Origin: Spirochaetaceae bacterium
GTDB taxonomy: Bacteria > Spirochaetota > Spirochaetia > Sphaerochaetales > Sphaerochaetaceae
Reading direction: 5' to 3'
DNA: 12,772 bases
NCBI GenBank assembly: GCA_016649775.1
Contig: JAENWY010000035.1
Span: 1 to 12,772 of the forward strand
In this document: in pieces, positions 6,665 through 12,772 of the stretch
Numbering within the stretch: position 1 is the first letter of the stretch
Layout: every line of letters starts with the position of its first letter
Program-made: the position numbers and the translations under genes
The notes under the pieces: generated by a model
The model's database searches: none
Told to the model about the DNA's origin: nothing
Seen by the model: the letters and a program-made list of their open reading frames with translations, nothing else

Positions 6665-6703
6665 AATTAAAGAAAAAAGCTTCATATTTTCTTATAATTT
6701 TTT
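6665..6703 (+). terminator. AT-rich terminator-like hairpin behind the decayed frame
   Basis: AATTAAAGAAAA (6665-6676) pairs with TTTTCTT-A-TAATT (6687-6699), with a single bulged A at 6694, around the loop AAGCTTCATA. The T-run 6698-6703 follows. The absence of G-C pairs makes it weak as an intrinsic terminator. Confidence 0.4.
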
Positions 6704-6717
6704 CCTAATTTAATAAA

Positions 6718-6756
6718 GTGGTTTACTTTTCAAATAGTCATGGACTATTGAGCCAC
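6718..6756 (+). other. nested two-stem hairpin
   Basis: The inner stem is perfect: AATAGTC (6733-6739), loop ATG, GACTATT (6743-6749). The outer stem pairs GTGGTT (6718-6723) with AGCCAC (6751-6756), including one G-U pair possible only in plus-strand RNA. A nine-base internal loop lies on the 5' side. The shape resembles a small folded RNA or a leader element. It precedes the MKEY mini-frame at 6787 by 30 bases. Confidence 0.35.
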
Positions 6757-6896
6757 CGTAAAACTATATTGTTAAAGGGATTTATCATGAAAGAATATTA
6801 GACTCAATCTATAAAAATAGGTTAAAGAGCCAAAAAATAAAGTTAAATAGAAAATTGTAACTTATTACATACTTATATAAAATGAAAAGTATAACA

Positions 6897-6935
6897 AATT
6901 AAACAATAAATAAACGTTTAATTGGTTGTTTTAAT
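6897..6935. promoter_or_regulatory. nested CG-centred palindrome, possible operator
   Basis: TAAACGTTTA (6911-6920) is a perfect 10-bp palindrome. AAACAA (6901-6906) and TTGTTT (6926-6931) flank it and are reverse complements with nearly the same centre. An even-length palindrome with CG at its middle is the usual form of LacI-family operators (family knowledge). It lies about 65 bp upstream of the promoter of the small secreted protein. Confidence 0.35.
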
Positions 6936-6985
6936 ATTTAAATTGTTTACATAAAAAAATTCCAAAAAAAATTAAAAAAAATTTC

Positions 6986-7014
6986 TTGCCTTATACAAAC
7001 TTATCCATTATAAT
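6986..7014 (+). promoter_or_regulatory. strong sigma70-like promoter of the small secreted protein
   Basis: TTGCCT (6986-6991) and a perfect TATAAT (7009-7014) are separated by 17 bases. The spacer starts TATACAAACTT, identical to that of the promoter at 6044-6072. Transcription should start near 7021, 25 bases before the start codon. Confidence 0.75.
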
Positions 7015-7045
7015 ATATTTTAATGTTAGATTAAGTAGGTAGTAG

Positions 7046-7294
7046 ATGATGATGAAGTTTTTTACAGTGGCTATTATTTTGACTGTTATTAGTTTGAATA
7101 GTATATTTGCCATTCAACCTTCTTATACAATCATTCTTGTTGCTTCAGTACTAGACAATGTAGAGTTTGAAGCTACAGATAAGGGTTACCAAGTAAAGTC
7201 GAATGTTTCATATGCTAACTATACTTTTTATGATGTAAAGGGTAATGAAACAGATGCTTATAGAGCTTCAGTATTCACTATTGTTGCTACATAA
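7046..7294 (+). CDS. small secreted protein, unrecognised
   Basis: 82 residues. Residues 1-22 form a signal peptide: MMMK, a hydrophobic core FFTVAIILTVISL, and a likely cut after SIFA (Ala22). This gives a mature chain of about 60 residues without cysteines and without a lipobox, so it is exported as a soluble or envelope-associated protein rather than a lipoprotein. The mature part alternates hydrophobic and polar residues (TIILVASVLDNVEFEA, YANYTFYDVKG, ASVFTIVAT), which suggests a small beta-sheet protein. I do not recognise the family. AGGT lies about eight bases before the ATG at 7046; ATGs at 7049 and 7052 are equally usable and would only shorten the signal peptide. It is a complete single-gene unit: strong promoter at 6986, short leader, terminator at 7347. 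Such a well-equipped unit amid gene debris suggests high expression. Confidence 0.75.
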   Translation: MMMKFFTVAIILTVISLNSIFAIQPSYTIILVASVLDNVEFEATDKGYQVKSNVSYANYTFYDVKGNETDAYRASVFTIVAT

Positions 7295-7302
7295 TTAATT
7301 AG

Positions 7303-7331
7303 GTTATATGTCCTATCCTTTAGGCATTAAC
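7303..7331 (+). other. 3'-UTR hairpin of the small secreted protein mRNA
   Basis: GTTA-ATG-CCTA (7303-7315, with T7307 and T7311 bulged) pairs with TAGG-CAT-TAAC (7321-7331) around the loop TCCTT. It begins nine bases after the stop codon and has no T-run, so it may protect or mark the message rather than end it. Confidence 0.4.
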
Positions 7332-7346
7332 AAATAAAGAACTATC

Positions 7347-7397
7347 AAGCTTAGTTTCAGGGGATTGGAATTAAGCTTCTTAGTTTTTCTTTTTTAT
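7347..7397 (+). terminator. intrinsic terminator of the small secreted protein gene
   Basis: The arms AAGCTTAGTTTC (7347-7358) and GGAATTAAGCTT (7367-7378) pair over 12 positions in plus-strand RNA, two of them G-U, around the loop AGGGGATT. A T-rich tail (7380-7397) follows. The message would be about 370 nt. Confidence 0.8.
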
Positions 7398-7502
7398 ATA
7401 TTTCATCTTATAAAAATAATCACTTTATAATTAACATAAGATAAGTTTATATTTTTACTATCTTATTTTTACATTAATTTTATAATTTATATTGTGTTTT
7501 TC

Positions 7503-7531
7503 TTGCTTATTCAAACTGAACATAACATAAT
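7503..7531 (+). promoter_or_regulatory. promoter of the DUF4432 gene
   Basis: TTGCTT (7503-7508) and CATAAT (7526-7531) are separated by 17 bases. The spacer begins ATTCAAACT, a variant of the ATACAAACT shared by the promoters at 6044 and 6986. Transcription would start near 7538, directly at the palindrome that follows. Confidence 0.6.
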
Positions 7532-7538
7532 ATCTATA

Positions 7539-7556
7539 TATTTAATCGATTAAATA
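7539..7556. promoter_or_regulatory. LacI-type operator, 18-bp perfect palindrome
   Basis: TATTTAATCGATTAAATA is a perfect palindrome centred on CG, the form expected of a LacI-family operator. It covers the predicted transcription start of the DUF4432 gene, so a bound repressor would block it. The likely partner is the LacI-family regulator at 10049-11077 in the neighbouring sugar operon (inference). I find no second copy in the gaps within that operon; its own upstream region is outside the window. Confidence 0.65.
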
Positions 7557-7589
7557 GATTTTATTGATTATTTTTAGGAGTTAAGAGGA

Positions 7590-8600
7590 ATGAAAATAGA
7601 GGAAAGACAGTACGTTGGAAGTACACAACAATTATTTAATGCTCGTGTGGTTAGGTTTCAAGAAGGAAGAGCTGATCAGATGAAAGCTATTATTGTGAAA
7701 AATGGATTACTATCTTTTACAATCATGGCTGATAAATGTTTAGATATTGCCGAATTATCATTTAAAGGTGAAAATATCAGTTTTTTATCAAAACCAGGTC
7801 TGCAGGGAAGAAATCAATATGATACTAATGGTGGTGAGGCTCAACATAGTATTATGGGTGGAGCTTTTTTTACTTGTGGGTTACAGAATATTGGCGCTTC
7901 TATGATTGTGAATGGTCGATCTTATGCAATGCATGGAAGAATTAGAACAACTCCCGCTGAACATCTTAGTGTGCAAACAATTGAAGATGGTGATAACACT
8001 TTAATTAAGATTAGCGGAATAATGAGAGAAGCTGAATTATTTGGCAGGAATTTTTCTTTAAAAAGAACAATTACTACTGAATATGGTTCCTCTTCTATTC
8101 ATATTCATGATGAATTAGTTAATGAGAGTTTTAATGAAGAACCCTTTTGTATTTTGTATCATTGTAATACTGGCTATCCTTTTTTAAATGAAGATTGTTA
8201 TATGATTTTAGATAGTAAAACGCAAAGGAGTGCTACGGATTTTGCTAAGAAAAATCTTGATAGATGGGATGTAATGGATACTCCGTCAGACAGTGCAACA
8301 GTTGAAGAAATGGTTTATATGCACGAAGTAGGCTGTGATGAACATAATATTTCTAGTGCTACAATAGTTAATCCTAAAAAGAATTTAGCTTATCAATTAC
8401 AATGGAATAAGAGCCAAATGAAAAACTTAATGGAATGGAAATCTCCTATTAAGGGTGATTATGTTTGGGCTGTTGAACCAACAAATGCCACTTTTGATGG
8501 TATAAAAATTATGCAAGATCAGAAACTTGTTGAAACTATGAAACCTTTTGAAAGAAGGTGCTTTGATTTAGATATTAGTATCATAGAAAATTGTAAATAA
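7590..8600 (+). CDS. DUF4432 family protein (aldose-1-epimerase-like)
   Basis: 336 residues. Long beta-strand-rich sequence of the galactose-mutarotase-like superfamily. Features that fit DUF4432 are FTIMADKCLDIAELSFKG (43-60), GGAFFTCGLQNIG (90-102), YAMHGRIRTTPAE (112-124) with a conserved-looking His115, and LYHCNTGYPFLNED (189-202). Relatives often sit in sugar-degradation clusters and are thought to act on sugar anomers or related sugars, but the reaction is not established. It is cytosolic, as there is no signal peptide. The ATG at 7590 has AGGAG (7576-7580) nine bases upstream. Its promoter overlaps a LacI-type operator, and the gene is convergent with the GH43/LacI/GH1 operon, so it probably belongs to the same pathway and is induced with it. 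It may help handle the free sugar released by those glycosidases (inference). Confidence 0.85.
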   Translation: MKIEERQYVGSTQQLFNARVVRFQEGRADQMKAIIVKNGLLSFTIMADKCLDIAELSFKGENISFLSKPGLQGRNQYDTNGGEAQHSIMGGAFFTCGLQNIGASMIVNGRSYAMHGRIRTTPAEHLSVQTIEDGDNTLIKISGIMREAELFGRNFSLKRTITTEYGSSSIHIHDELVNESFNEEPFCILYHCNTGYPFLNEDCYMILDSKTQRSATDFAKKNLDRWDVMDTPSDSATVEEMVYMHEVGCDEHNISSATIVNPKKNLAYQLQWNKSQMKNLMEWKSPIKGDYVWAVEPTNATFDGIKIMQDQKLVETMKPFERRCFDLDISIIENCK

Positions 8601-8620
8601 TTAAATATTTTGGTAAAATA

Positions 8621-8652
8621 AAAGTGGCCCATTATATTAAATGGACCTCTTT
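8621..8652. terminator. shared terminator between DUF4432 and GH1 genes
   Basis: The arms AAAGTGGCCCAT (8621-8632) and ATGGACCTCTTT (8641-8652) pair at 10 of 12 positions on the plus strand; on the minus strand one clash becomes a G-U pair and a T-rich stretch follows the stem. It ends the minus-strand sugar operon best and sits between two converging genes. Confidence 0.7.
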
Positions 8653-8673
8653 AAGTCTCCAAACTAGTTATAT

Positions 8674-10032
8674 TTATAGGTTTTCACCATTTGTTTCTAT
8701 AACTTCTTTATACCAATAACCACTATCTTTAATAGTACGTTTTTGAGTTTCATAATTAACATGGACCATACCAAATCTCTTAGAATATCCTTCACACCAT
8801 TCAAAGTTGTCCATTAAAGACCATTGAAAATAACCTCTAATGTCAGCTCCCTCGATGCTTGCTCTACTATATTCAAGTAAATATCTATTTAAGAAGTCAA
8901 TTCTATTTGGGTCATGAACTTTATCATCAAGTGATACAACATCATGGCAAGCCAGTCCATTTTCAGTTATATAGAAAGGCTTTTTATATCGCTCATAAAT
9001 AAACTTTGGTCCCCAATAAAGAGCTGAAGGTGTGATAGGCCAACTAAGATCAGTGTGATCAACTCCTATTTTCTTTTTAGGGTATATGTAATTACCATTT
9101 TCATCTTCACTAACTTCATAGCCATTATAGATATTTTGTCCTAAGAAATCGATTGGTTGATTAATTAGTTCTAAATCTTCTTTTGTAATTTCAGGTAGCA
9201 CATCTTTGTATAACTCATAATATTTTTTAGGATAATCACCTAAAATAATAGGATCTAAAAATAGTGATACTGACCATACATAAGCTTGATCTAATGGGAG
9301 AATATCAAAGTATCTTTTTCTAGCTATCTCTACATCTTTATCCTCTTCTGATACAGGAAGGGCAACACCACAAGTAGGAGCTATTCCTAATTCAGTATTA
9401 GGTGCTACCTTTCTAAGAGCCTTAATTGCAGCTCCATGAGCTTTAAGTAAATTATGAGTTGCTTTTAAAACCTCAGTTGGACTAAGTTTTAAACCTGGTG
9501 CATGAATTCCTTGTTGAAGTCCCAGTCCAATTATACATTGAGGTTCATTGAAAGTCATAATGTAATTAACTTTATCACCATATTCTTTACCAAAAAATTG
9601 TGCATAATTTTTAAACCAATTAACGCTTTCATCATTTAACCAGCCTCCTTTTTCAGCTAAAGCCAAAGGTAGGTCCCAGTGAAATAAAGTAACATAGGGT
9701 TCAATGTCATTATTTATTAATTCATCAATTAAATTATGATAAAATTCAACACCCTTTGCATTAGCTTTGCCAATACCTTGAGGGAATATTCTAGACCAGG
9801 CAATTGAAAATCTATAGGCTTTGATCCCCATTTGCTTCATTAAAGCAACATCTTCTTTATATCTGTGATAATGATCGCAGGCTATTTTGCCATTGTGGTT
9901 TTCAAATATTTTACCAGGAATGCTACAATAGTCATCCCAAATAGTAGCTCCTCGACCATCTTCATTATATGCACCTTCAATTTGAAATGAAGCTGTTGCT
10001 ACACCCCAAACAAAATTTTTTTTAAATTTCAT
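8674..10032 (-). CDS. GH1 beta-glycosidase (beta-glucosidase-like)
   Basis: 452 residues, full length for glycoside hydrolase family 1. FVWGVATASFQIEGA (7-21) is the N-terminal signature with the sugar-contacting Gln17; HWD (118-120); TFNEP (160-164) gives the acid/base Glu163; YITENG (354-359) gives the nucleophile Glu357; WSLMDNFEW (404-412) closes the glycone site. It retains configuration and splits beta-linked glucose, or a related sugar, from the non-reducing end of short oligosaccharides. No signal peptide, so it acts in the cytoplasm on imported sugars. It cannot be told from sequence whether the glycone is glucose, fucose, galactose or xylose, or whether a phosphosugar is used; the presence of an ABC permease rather than a PTS favours non-phosphorylated substrates. 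The ATG at 10032 follows AAGAGG and lies 16 bases behind the lacI-type gene. It is the last gene of the operon. Confidence 0.93.
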   Translation of the reverse strand: MKFKKNFVWGVATASFQIEGAYNEDGRGATIWDDYCSIPGKIFENHNGKIACDHYHRYKEDVALMKQMGIKAYRFSIAWSRIFPQGIGKANAKGVEFYHNLIDELINNDIEPYVTLFHWDLPLALAEKGGWLNDESVNWFKNYAQFFGKEYGDKVNYIMTFNEPQCIIGLGLQQGIHAPGLKLSPTEVLKATHNLLKAHGAAIKALRKVAPNTELGIAPTCGVALPVSEEDKDVEIARKRYFDILPLDQAYVWSVSLFLDPIILGDYPKKYYELYKDVLPEITKEDLELINQPIDFLGQNIYNGYEVSEDENGNYIYPKKKIGVDHTDLSWPITPSALYWGPKFIYERYKKPFYITENGLACHDVVSLDDKVHDPNRIDFLNRYLLEYSRASIEGADIRGYFQWSLMDNFEWCEGYSKRFGMVHVNYETQKRTIKDSGYWYKEVIETNGENL

Positions 10033-10048
10033 AATAAAACCTCTTTTT

Positions 10049-11077
10049 TTAATTGTTTCTTGCTCTACAAGTTGAGTTTCTAATTCTAAGTCCTGTTGGA
10101 ATTCTAGTTATGGTATTAGTATCAAAACTGTCATTTCCTTCAAGTCTTTTTAGCATTATTCTCGCAGCTTCTTCACCAATCTCTTTTCTCTTTTGATATA
10201 CTGTGGTTAGTGTTGGTGTTACAGATCTAGCCATTTCTAAGTCATCAAAACCTACAACACTGATGTCATTAGGAATAAAGTAACCACGCGCCAAAAGTGT
10301 TCTTTCTATTATAAATGCAATCTTATCATAACCCGCAAAGATTGCAGTAGGAAAATTATCAAGGCATTTATTTAATAACCTTTCTATTGCAATTTTAGCT
10401 GATTCATCCGTATATTCATCACATTCGACTACTAAATTTTCATCAAATACAAGATTATGATTTTTTAGAAATATTTTATATCCCTCAAATCTCTCTCTTC
10501 CTGCTAAACTTTTTAACGGAGGAATGACCATTGCAATTTTTTTATGACCAAGGGTATAGAGATAATTTAATATTTGCTTTGTACCCCCATAATTATCTGA
10601 AATTACGGTTGGAATATTTCTATAATCATTTTCAACAGATACACATTTGAATCCAGCTTTTTCAATAGCAGCAGCTTCTTTTTCAGGTAACGGGCTTGAA
10701 GCTAGTAAAACTCCATCAACATTTCTATAGCGACAATGTTCTAAATATCTTAATTCGAGATCTGAAAAATTTTTATTTAAAAAAATAATATCATATCCTG
10801 ATTTCTCCATAGATGCTTTAAATGATTCTAATATACCTCCAAAATGTGGGTGTACTAGACCTTGGTGTAAATCTTCTTTGAAAATAACGCCAATTAACCA
10901 TGATTTATTTGTTACTAATGTCTGAGCACTAATGTTTGGAATATAACCAATTTTCTTTGCAGCAATTAATACTTTTTCTTTTGTTAATGAATTAACTCCT
11001 GCATAATGATTAAATACTTTTGATACTGTTGCTGAAGAGAATCCTGATTCTTGTGCAACATCATAAATAGTAGCCAT
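10049..11077 (-). CDS. LacI-family transcriptional regulator
   Basis: 342 residues. The N-terminal helix-turn-helix is IYDVAQESGFSSATVSKVFN (4-23), followed by the hinge PNISAQTLVTNKS (47-59) with Leu54 at the position that opens the CG step of the operator. Residues 60-340 are a periplasmic-binding-protein-like sugar sensor, with DNYGGTKQ near 164 and SVVGFDDLEMARSVTPTLTTV near 273. It would repress or activate sugar genes according to a bound sugar, probably a product of the neighbouring glycosidases. The ATG at 11077 has AAGGAG about six bases before it, 15 bases after the GH43 stop, so it is inside the operon. The CG-centred palindrome at 7539-7556 is the best candidate site in the window; this pairing is inference. 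Confidence 0.93.
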   Translation of the reverse strand: MATIYDVAQESGFSSATVSKVFNHYAGVNSLTKEKVLIAAKKIGYIPNISAQTLVTNKSWLIGVIFKEDLHQGLVHPHFGGILESFKASMEKSGYDIIFLNKNFSDLELRYLEHCRYRNVDGVLLASSPLPEKEAAAIEKAGFKCVSVENDYRNIPTVISDNYGGTKQILNYLYTLGHKKIAMVIPPLKSLAGRERFEGYKIFLKNHNLVFDENLVVECDEYTDESAKIAIERLLNKCLDNFPTAIFAGYDKIAFIIERTLLARGYFIPNDISVVGFDDLEMARSVTPTLTTVYQKRKEIGEEAARIMLKRLEGNDSFDTNTITRIPTGLRIRNSTCRARNN

Positions 11078-11092
11078 AGTGCTCTCCTTTTT

Positions 11093-12664
11093 TTAATCTA
11101 ATTTTTCATAGATAAAATTCTTAAATTTAGCTTCTTTAGTTCCATATTGCAAATCACAGGTTTGCATTCCTACAAAAGCTCCAGTAAATCCCATTGGGGT
11201 AGCTCTTTCATCGCTTAAAAAATGAACATCTATAACATATGGAATTGTAATAAAATTCTTTCCATCTAATGAATAAGAAAATTTAGCTTCTGCTCTATGG
11301 GATTCAATTCTTAATCTTATATATCCTGTATAGTTTTTAAGAGTTAAGCCATTTTCCCCTAAGGGTAAAGAATAATGTGATTGTTGATTTGCAATTATAT
11401 GCAATTCAATATTTTTATCATATGCTTCATTTGAAATACATAGGTAATAGAAATTTGTTTCATCATATCTATAGTTCAAGCCAGAAAGTTCTTGAAAATT
11501 AGTTGAGTCAAATTCCATATCAACTGTTGCTCTAAATTCAAAATCTGTTTGTCGTCTGCCTAAAAAACTTTGATTATGATTTGATACAGGGCTTTCACCA
11601 CCTCTAATTACAAGAGAATCTCCATCTATTCTATAATTACATTGTTTTCTAAGTGACATAAAGTCTTTTTGCCAACTAGATTCTGAGAAATTATAATCAA
11701 ATACTTTTTCCTCTTCTTTTTTCTCTCCATAACCTGTGAAATAGCCACTCATTTCTGAAGTACCATTTTTAAGGTAAGGCCAATCTTTATTCCATATTAC
11801 TTCATCAAGTGCTGTTTCACGACCTAAAGGGCAATTTCCTGAAGAGTCAACAGGTCTCCCACAAAGTGTTGCTAAAAACCATCTACCATCAGGGCCTTCA
11901 CAAAGTGACCCATGGCCTGTTTTGTGGAGTTCTGCTTCAGTATTACCATAGCTTGTGGCGAGGTGTGTATTAGGATGAATTTCATAGGGACCATAAATAT
12001 TCTTTGATCTTGCAATTGTTACGGCGTGTTCATAACTTGTTCCACCTTCAGCAGTTATTAAATAATAATAATTGTTTCTCTTAAAGATGTGTGGGCCCTC
12101 AGTAAGTGCTCTTTTTGATCCTTTAAAAATATTAACACTTTTACTTTTTGGTTTAAGAGTAATTGAATCTAATTCCGTAAGTAGAATTCCTGAAAATTGA
12201 TTTCCTCCAAGAGACTTTTTCCAATTCCACTCCATGTTTACAAAATACTTCTTTCCATCCTTCTCATGAAAAAGAGAAGCATCAAAACCTGAAGAGTTTA
12301 TATAAATTCCTTCACTCCAAGGACCTTCAATGTTTTTTGCATAACTAATGTAGTTATGTGTATCTTTAAAAGGTTTTTTCCTCCAAGTTTTAACATCTGT
12401 ATAAACTATATAATATAGTCCTTCACTATAGGTTAAACATGGTGCCCAAACACCACCACTACAAGGATCTCCAATCATATTGAGTTGTTTTTTATCTAAA
12501 ACAGCTCCAATAGTATCCCAGTTAGCCAAGTCTTTACTATGTGATATTTGAACACTTGGATAGTATTCAAATGTTGAATTAGCTATGTAAAAATCATCTC
12601 CTACACAAAGTATGCTTGGATCTGGATGAAAACCAGTTAAGACTGGGTTTTTTATTTTATTCAT
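11093..12664 (-). CDS. GH43 family beta-xylosidase-like glycoside hydrolase
   Basis: 523 residues. The N-terminal five-bladed propeller holds the three GH43 carboxylates: Asp15 in GFHPDPSI (general base), Asp128 in SSGFDASLFHE (pKa modulator) and Glu189 in ALTEGPHIF (general acid). From about 325 a beta-sandwich follows that ends QTCDLQYGTKEAKFKNF, the usual C-terminal domain of the long beta-xylosidase group. The length and two-domain order fit the XynB-type enzymes that release xylose, and sometimes arabinose, from xylo-oligosaccharides by inversion. No signal peptide, so it works in the cytoplasm after import. The ATG at 12664 has GAGG six bases upstream and follows the permease stop by 23 bases. 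Arabinanase or arabinofuranosidase activity cannot be excluded from sequence. Confidence 0.9.
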   Translation of the reverse strand: MNKIKNPVLTGFHPDPSILCVGDDFYIANSTFEYYPSVQISHSKDLANWDTIGAVLDKKQLNMIGDPCSGGVWAPCLTYSEGLYYIVYTDVKTWRKKPFKDTHNYISYAKNIEGPWSEGIYINSSGFDASLFHEKDGKKYFVNMEWNWKKSLGGNQFSGILLTELDSITLKPKSKSVNIFKGSKRALTEGPHIFKRNNYYYLITAEGGTSYEHAVTIARSKNIYGPYEIHPNTHLATSYGNTEAELHKTGHGSLCEGPDGRWFLATLCGRPVDSSGNCPLGRETALDEVIWNKDWPYLKNGTSEMSGYFTGYGEKKEEEKVFDYNFSESSWQKDFMSLRKQCNYRIDGDSLVIRGGESPVSNHNQSFLGRRQTDFEFRATVDMEFDSTNFQELSGLNYRYDETNFYYLCISNEAYDKNIELHIIANQQSHYSLPLGENGLTLKNYTGYIRLRIESHRAEAKFSYSLDGKNFITIPYVIDVHFLSDERATPMGFTGAFVGMQTCDLQYGTKEAKFKNFIYEKLD

Positions 12665-12687
12665 ATATTCCTCAAATATTTAATTAA

Positions 12688-12772
12688 TTACTCTTTAACT
12701 GCACCCATGGAAATACCAGATACAATGTACCTAGCAAATAGTGCATAAACAATTACTACAGGTAGAATAGAG
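12688..12772 (-). CDS. ABC sugar transporter permease, C-terminal end only
   Basis: The last 27 residues and stop of a gene that continues beyond the window: SILPVVIVYALFARYIVSG followed by ISMGAVKE. The pattern P-(V/I)-hydrophobic-Y-x3-x-RY-(I/F)-V-x-G-I-x-x-GAVK is the C-terminus of MalG/LplC-type inner-membrane permeases of carbohydrate ABC importers (CUT1). It implies that the operon starts upstream with a sugar importer. It precedes the GH43 start by 23 bases. Confidence 0.88.
   Translation of the reverse strand, partial: SILPVVIVYALFARYIVSGISMGAVKE

Larger units (their letters stand above)
5715..7045. other. 1.3-kb region with no intact large gene but many repeats, promoters and hairpins
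   Basis: Very AT-rich. No open frame longer than about 50 codons starts with a good ribosome site on either strand. It is not featureless: direct repeats (5928-5982), a strong promoter (6044-6072) with a hairpin and T-tract downstream, a decayed frame (6318-6599) and its terminator-like hairpin (6665-6703), two hairpins each followed by GAGCCA (5809-5835 and 6733-6755), and a CG-centred nested palindrome (6897-6935). At 6787 a well-spaced AAAGGGA precedes ATG, but the frame stops after four codons (MKEY). The whole looks like a mix of small transcription units and gene debris. Confidence 0.6.

Noticed and set aside
5715..7045. Insertion sequence
   Set aside because: No pair of terminal inverted repeats, no target duplication and no recognisable transposase, although a decayed frame is present.

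Overview
The window is AT-rich with short spacers, and the gene types suggest a saccharolytic spirochaete. The clues are the short archaeal/spirochaete-type UMP kinase, a phosphohexomutase with an N-terminal GWRKVF-like segment, and a PflX-type radical SAM protein. This is an inference from family resemblance; a 16S or protein search would settle it.

Layout. At 1-2682 a minus-strand group holds a truncated phosphohexomutase, an unrecognised 131-aa protein and a patatin-like phospholipase whose stop lies one base before the next start. At 2683-2826 the divergent promoter region carries a 20-bp inverted repeat (19/20 match). At 2827-4309 a PflX-like radical SAM protein is followed by a GNAT acetyltransferase. 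A shared hairpin terminator separates them from the convergent pyrH (4357-5049). A solitary ssb without the usual acidic tip is divergent from pyrH (5223-5714).

Between ssb and the next clear gene lie 1.3 kb with no intact large ORF, but with a lot of structure: two 13-bp direct repeats, a strong sigma70-like promoter followed 100-180 bases later by a hairpin and a T-tract (candidate small RNA), a decayed reading frame with its own terminator-like hairpin, a nested RNA-like hairpin, a CG-centred palindrome, and a second strong promoter. That promoter drives a small secreted protein (7046-7294) with a good terminator. A third related promoter, overlapped just downstream by an 18-bp perfect palindrome of LacI-operator type, drives a DUF4432 aldose-epimerase-like protein (7590-8600).

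At 8674-12772 a minus-strand sugar operon reads, in transcription order: ABC sugar permease (only its end is present), GH43 beta-xylosidase-like enzyme, LacI-family regulator, GH1 beta-glucosidase-like enzyme. Together with the divergent DUF4432 gene it looks like uptake and cytoplasmic hydrolysis of short plant oligosaccharides, probably xylo- or mixed beta-glycosides. The palindrome in front of the DUF4432 gene is a candidate site for this LacI regulator. The most unusual part of the window is the RNA- and promoter-rich stretch 5715-7590, where three promoters share a conserved spacer element.
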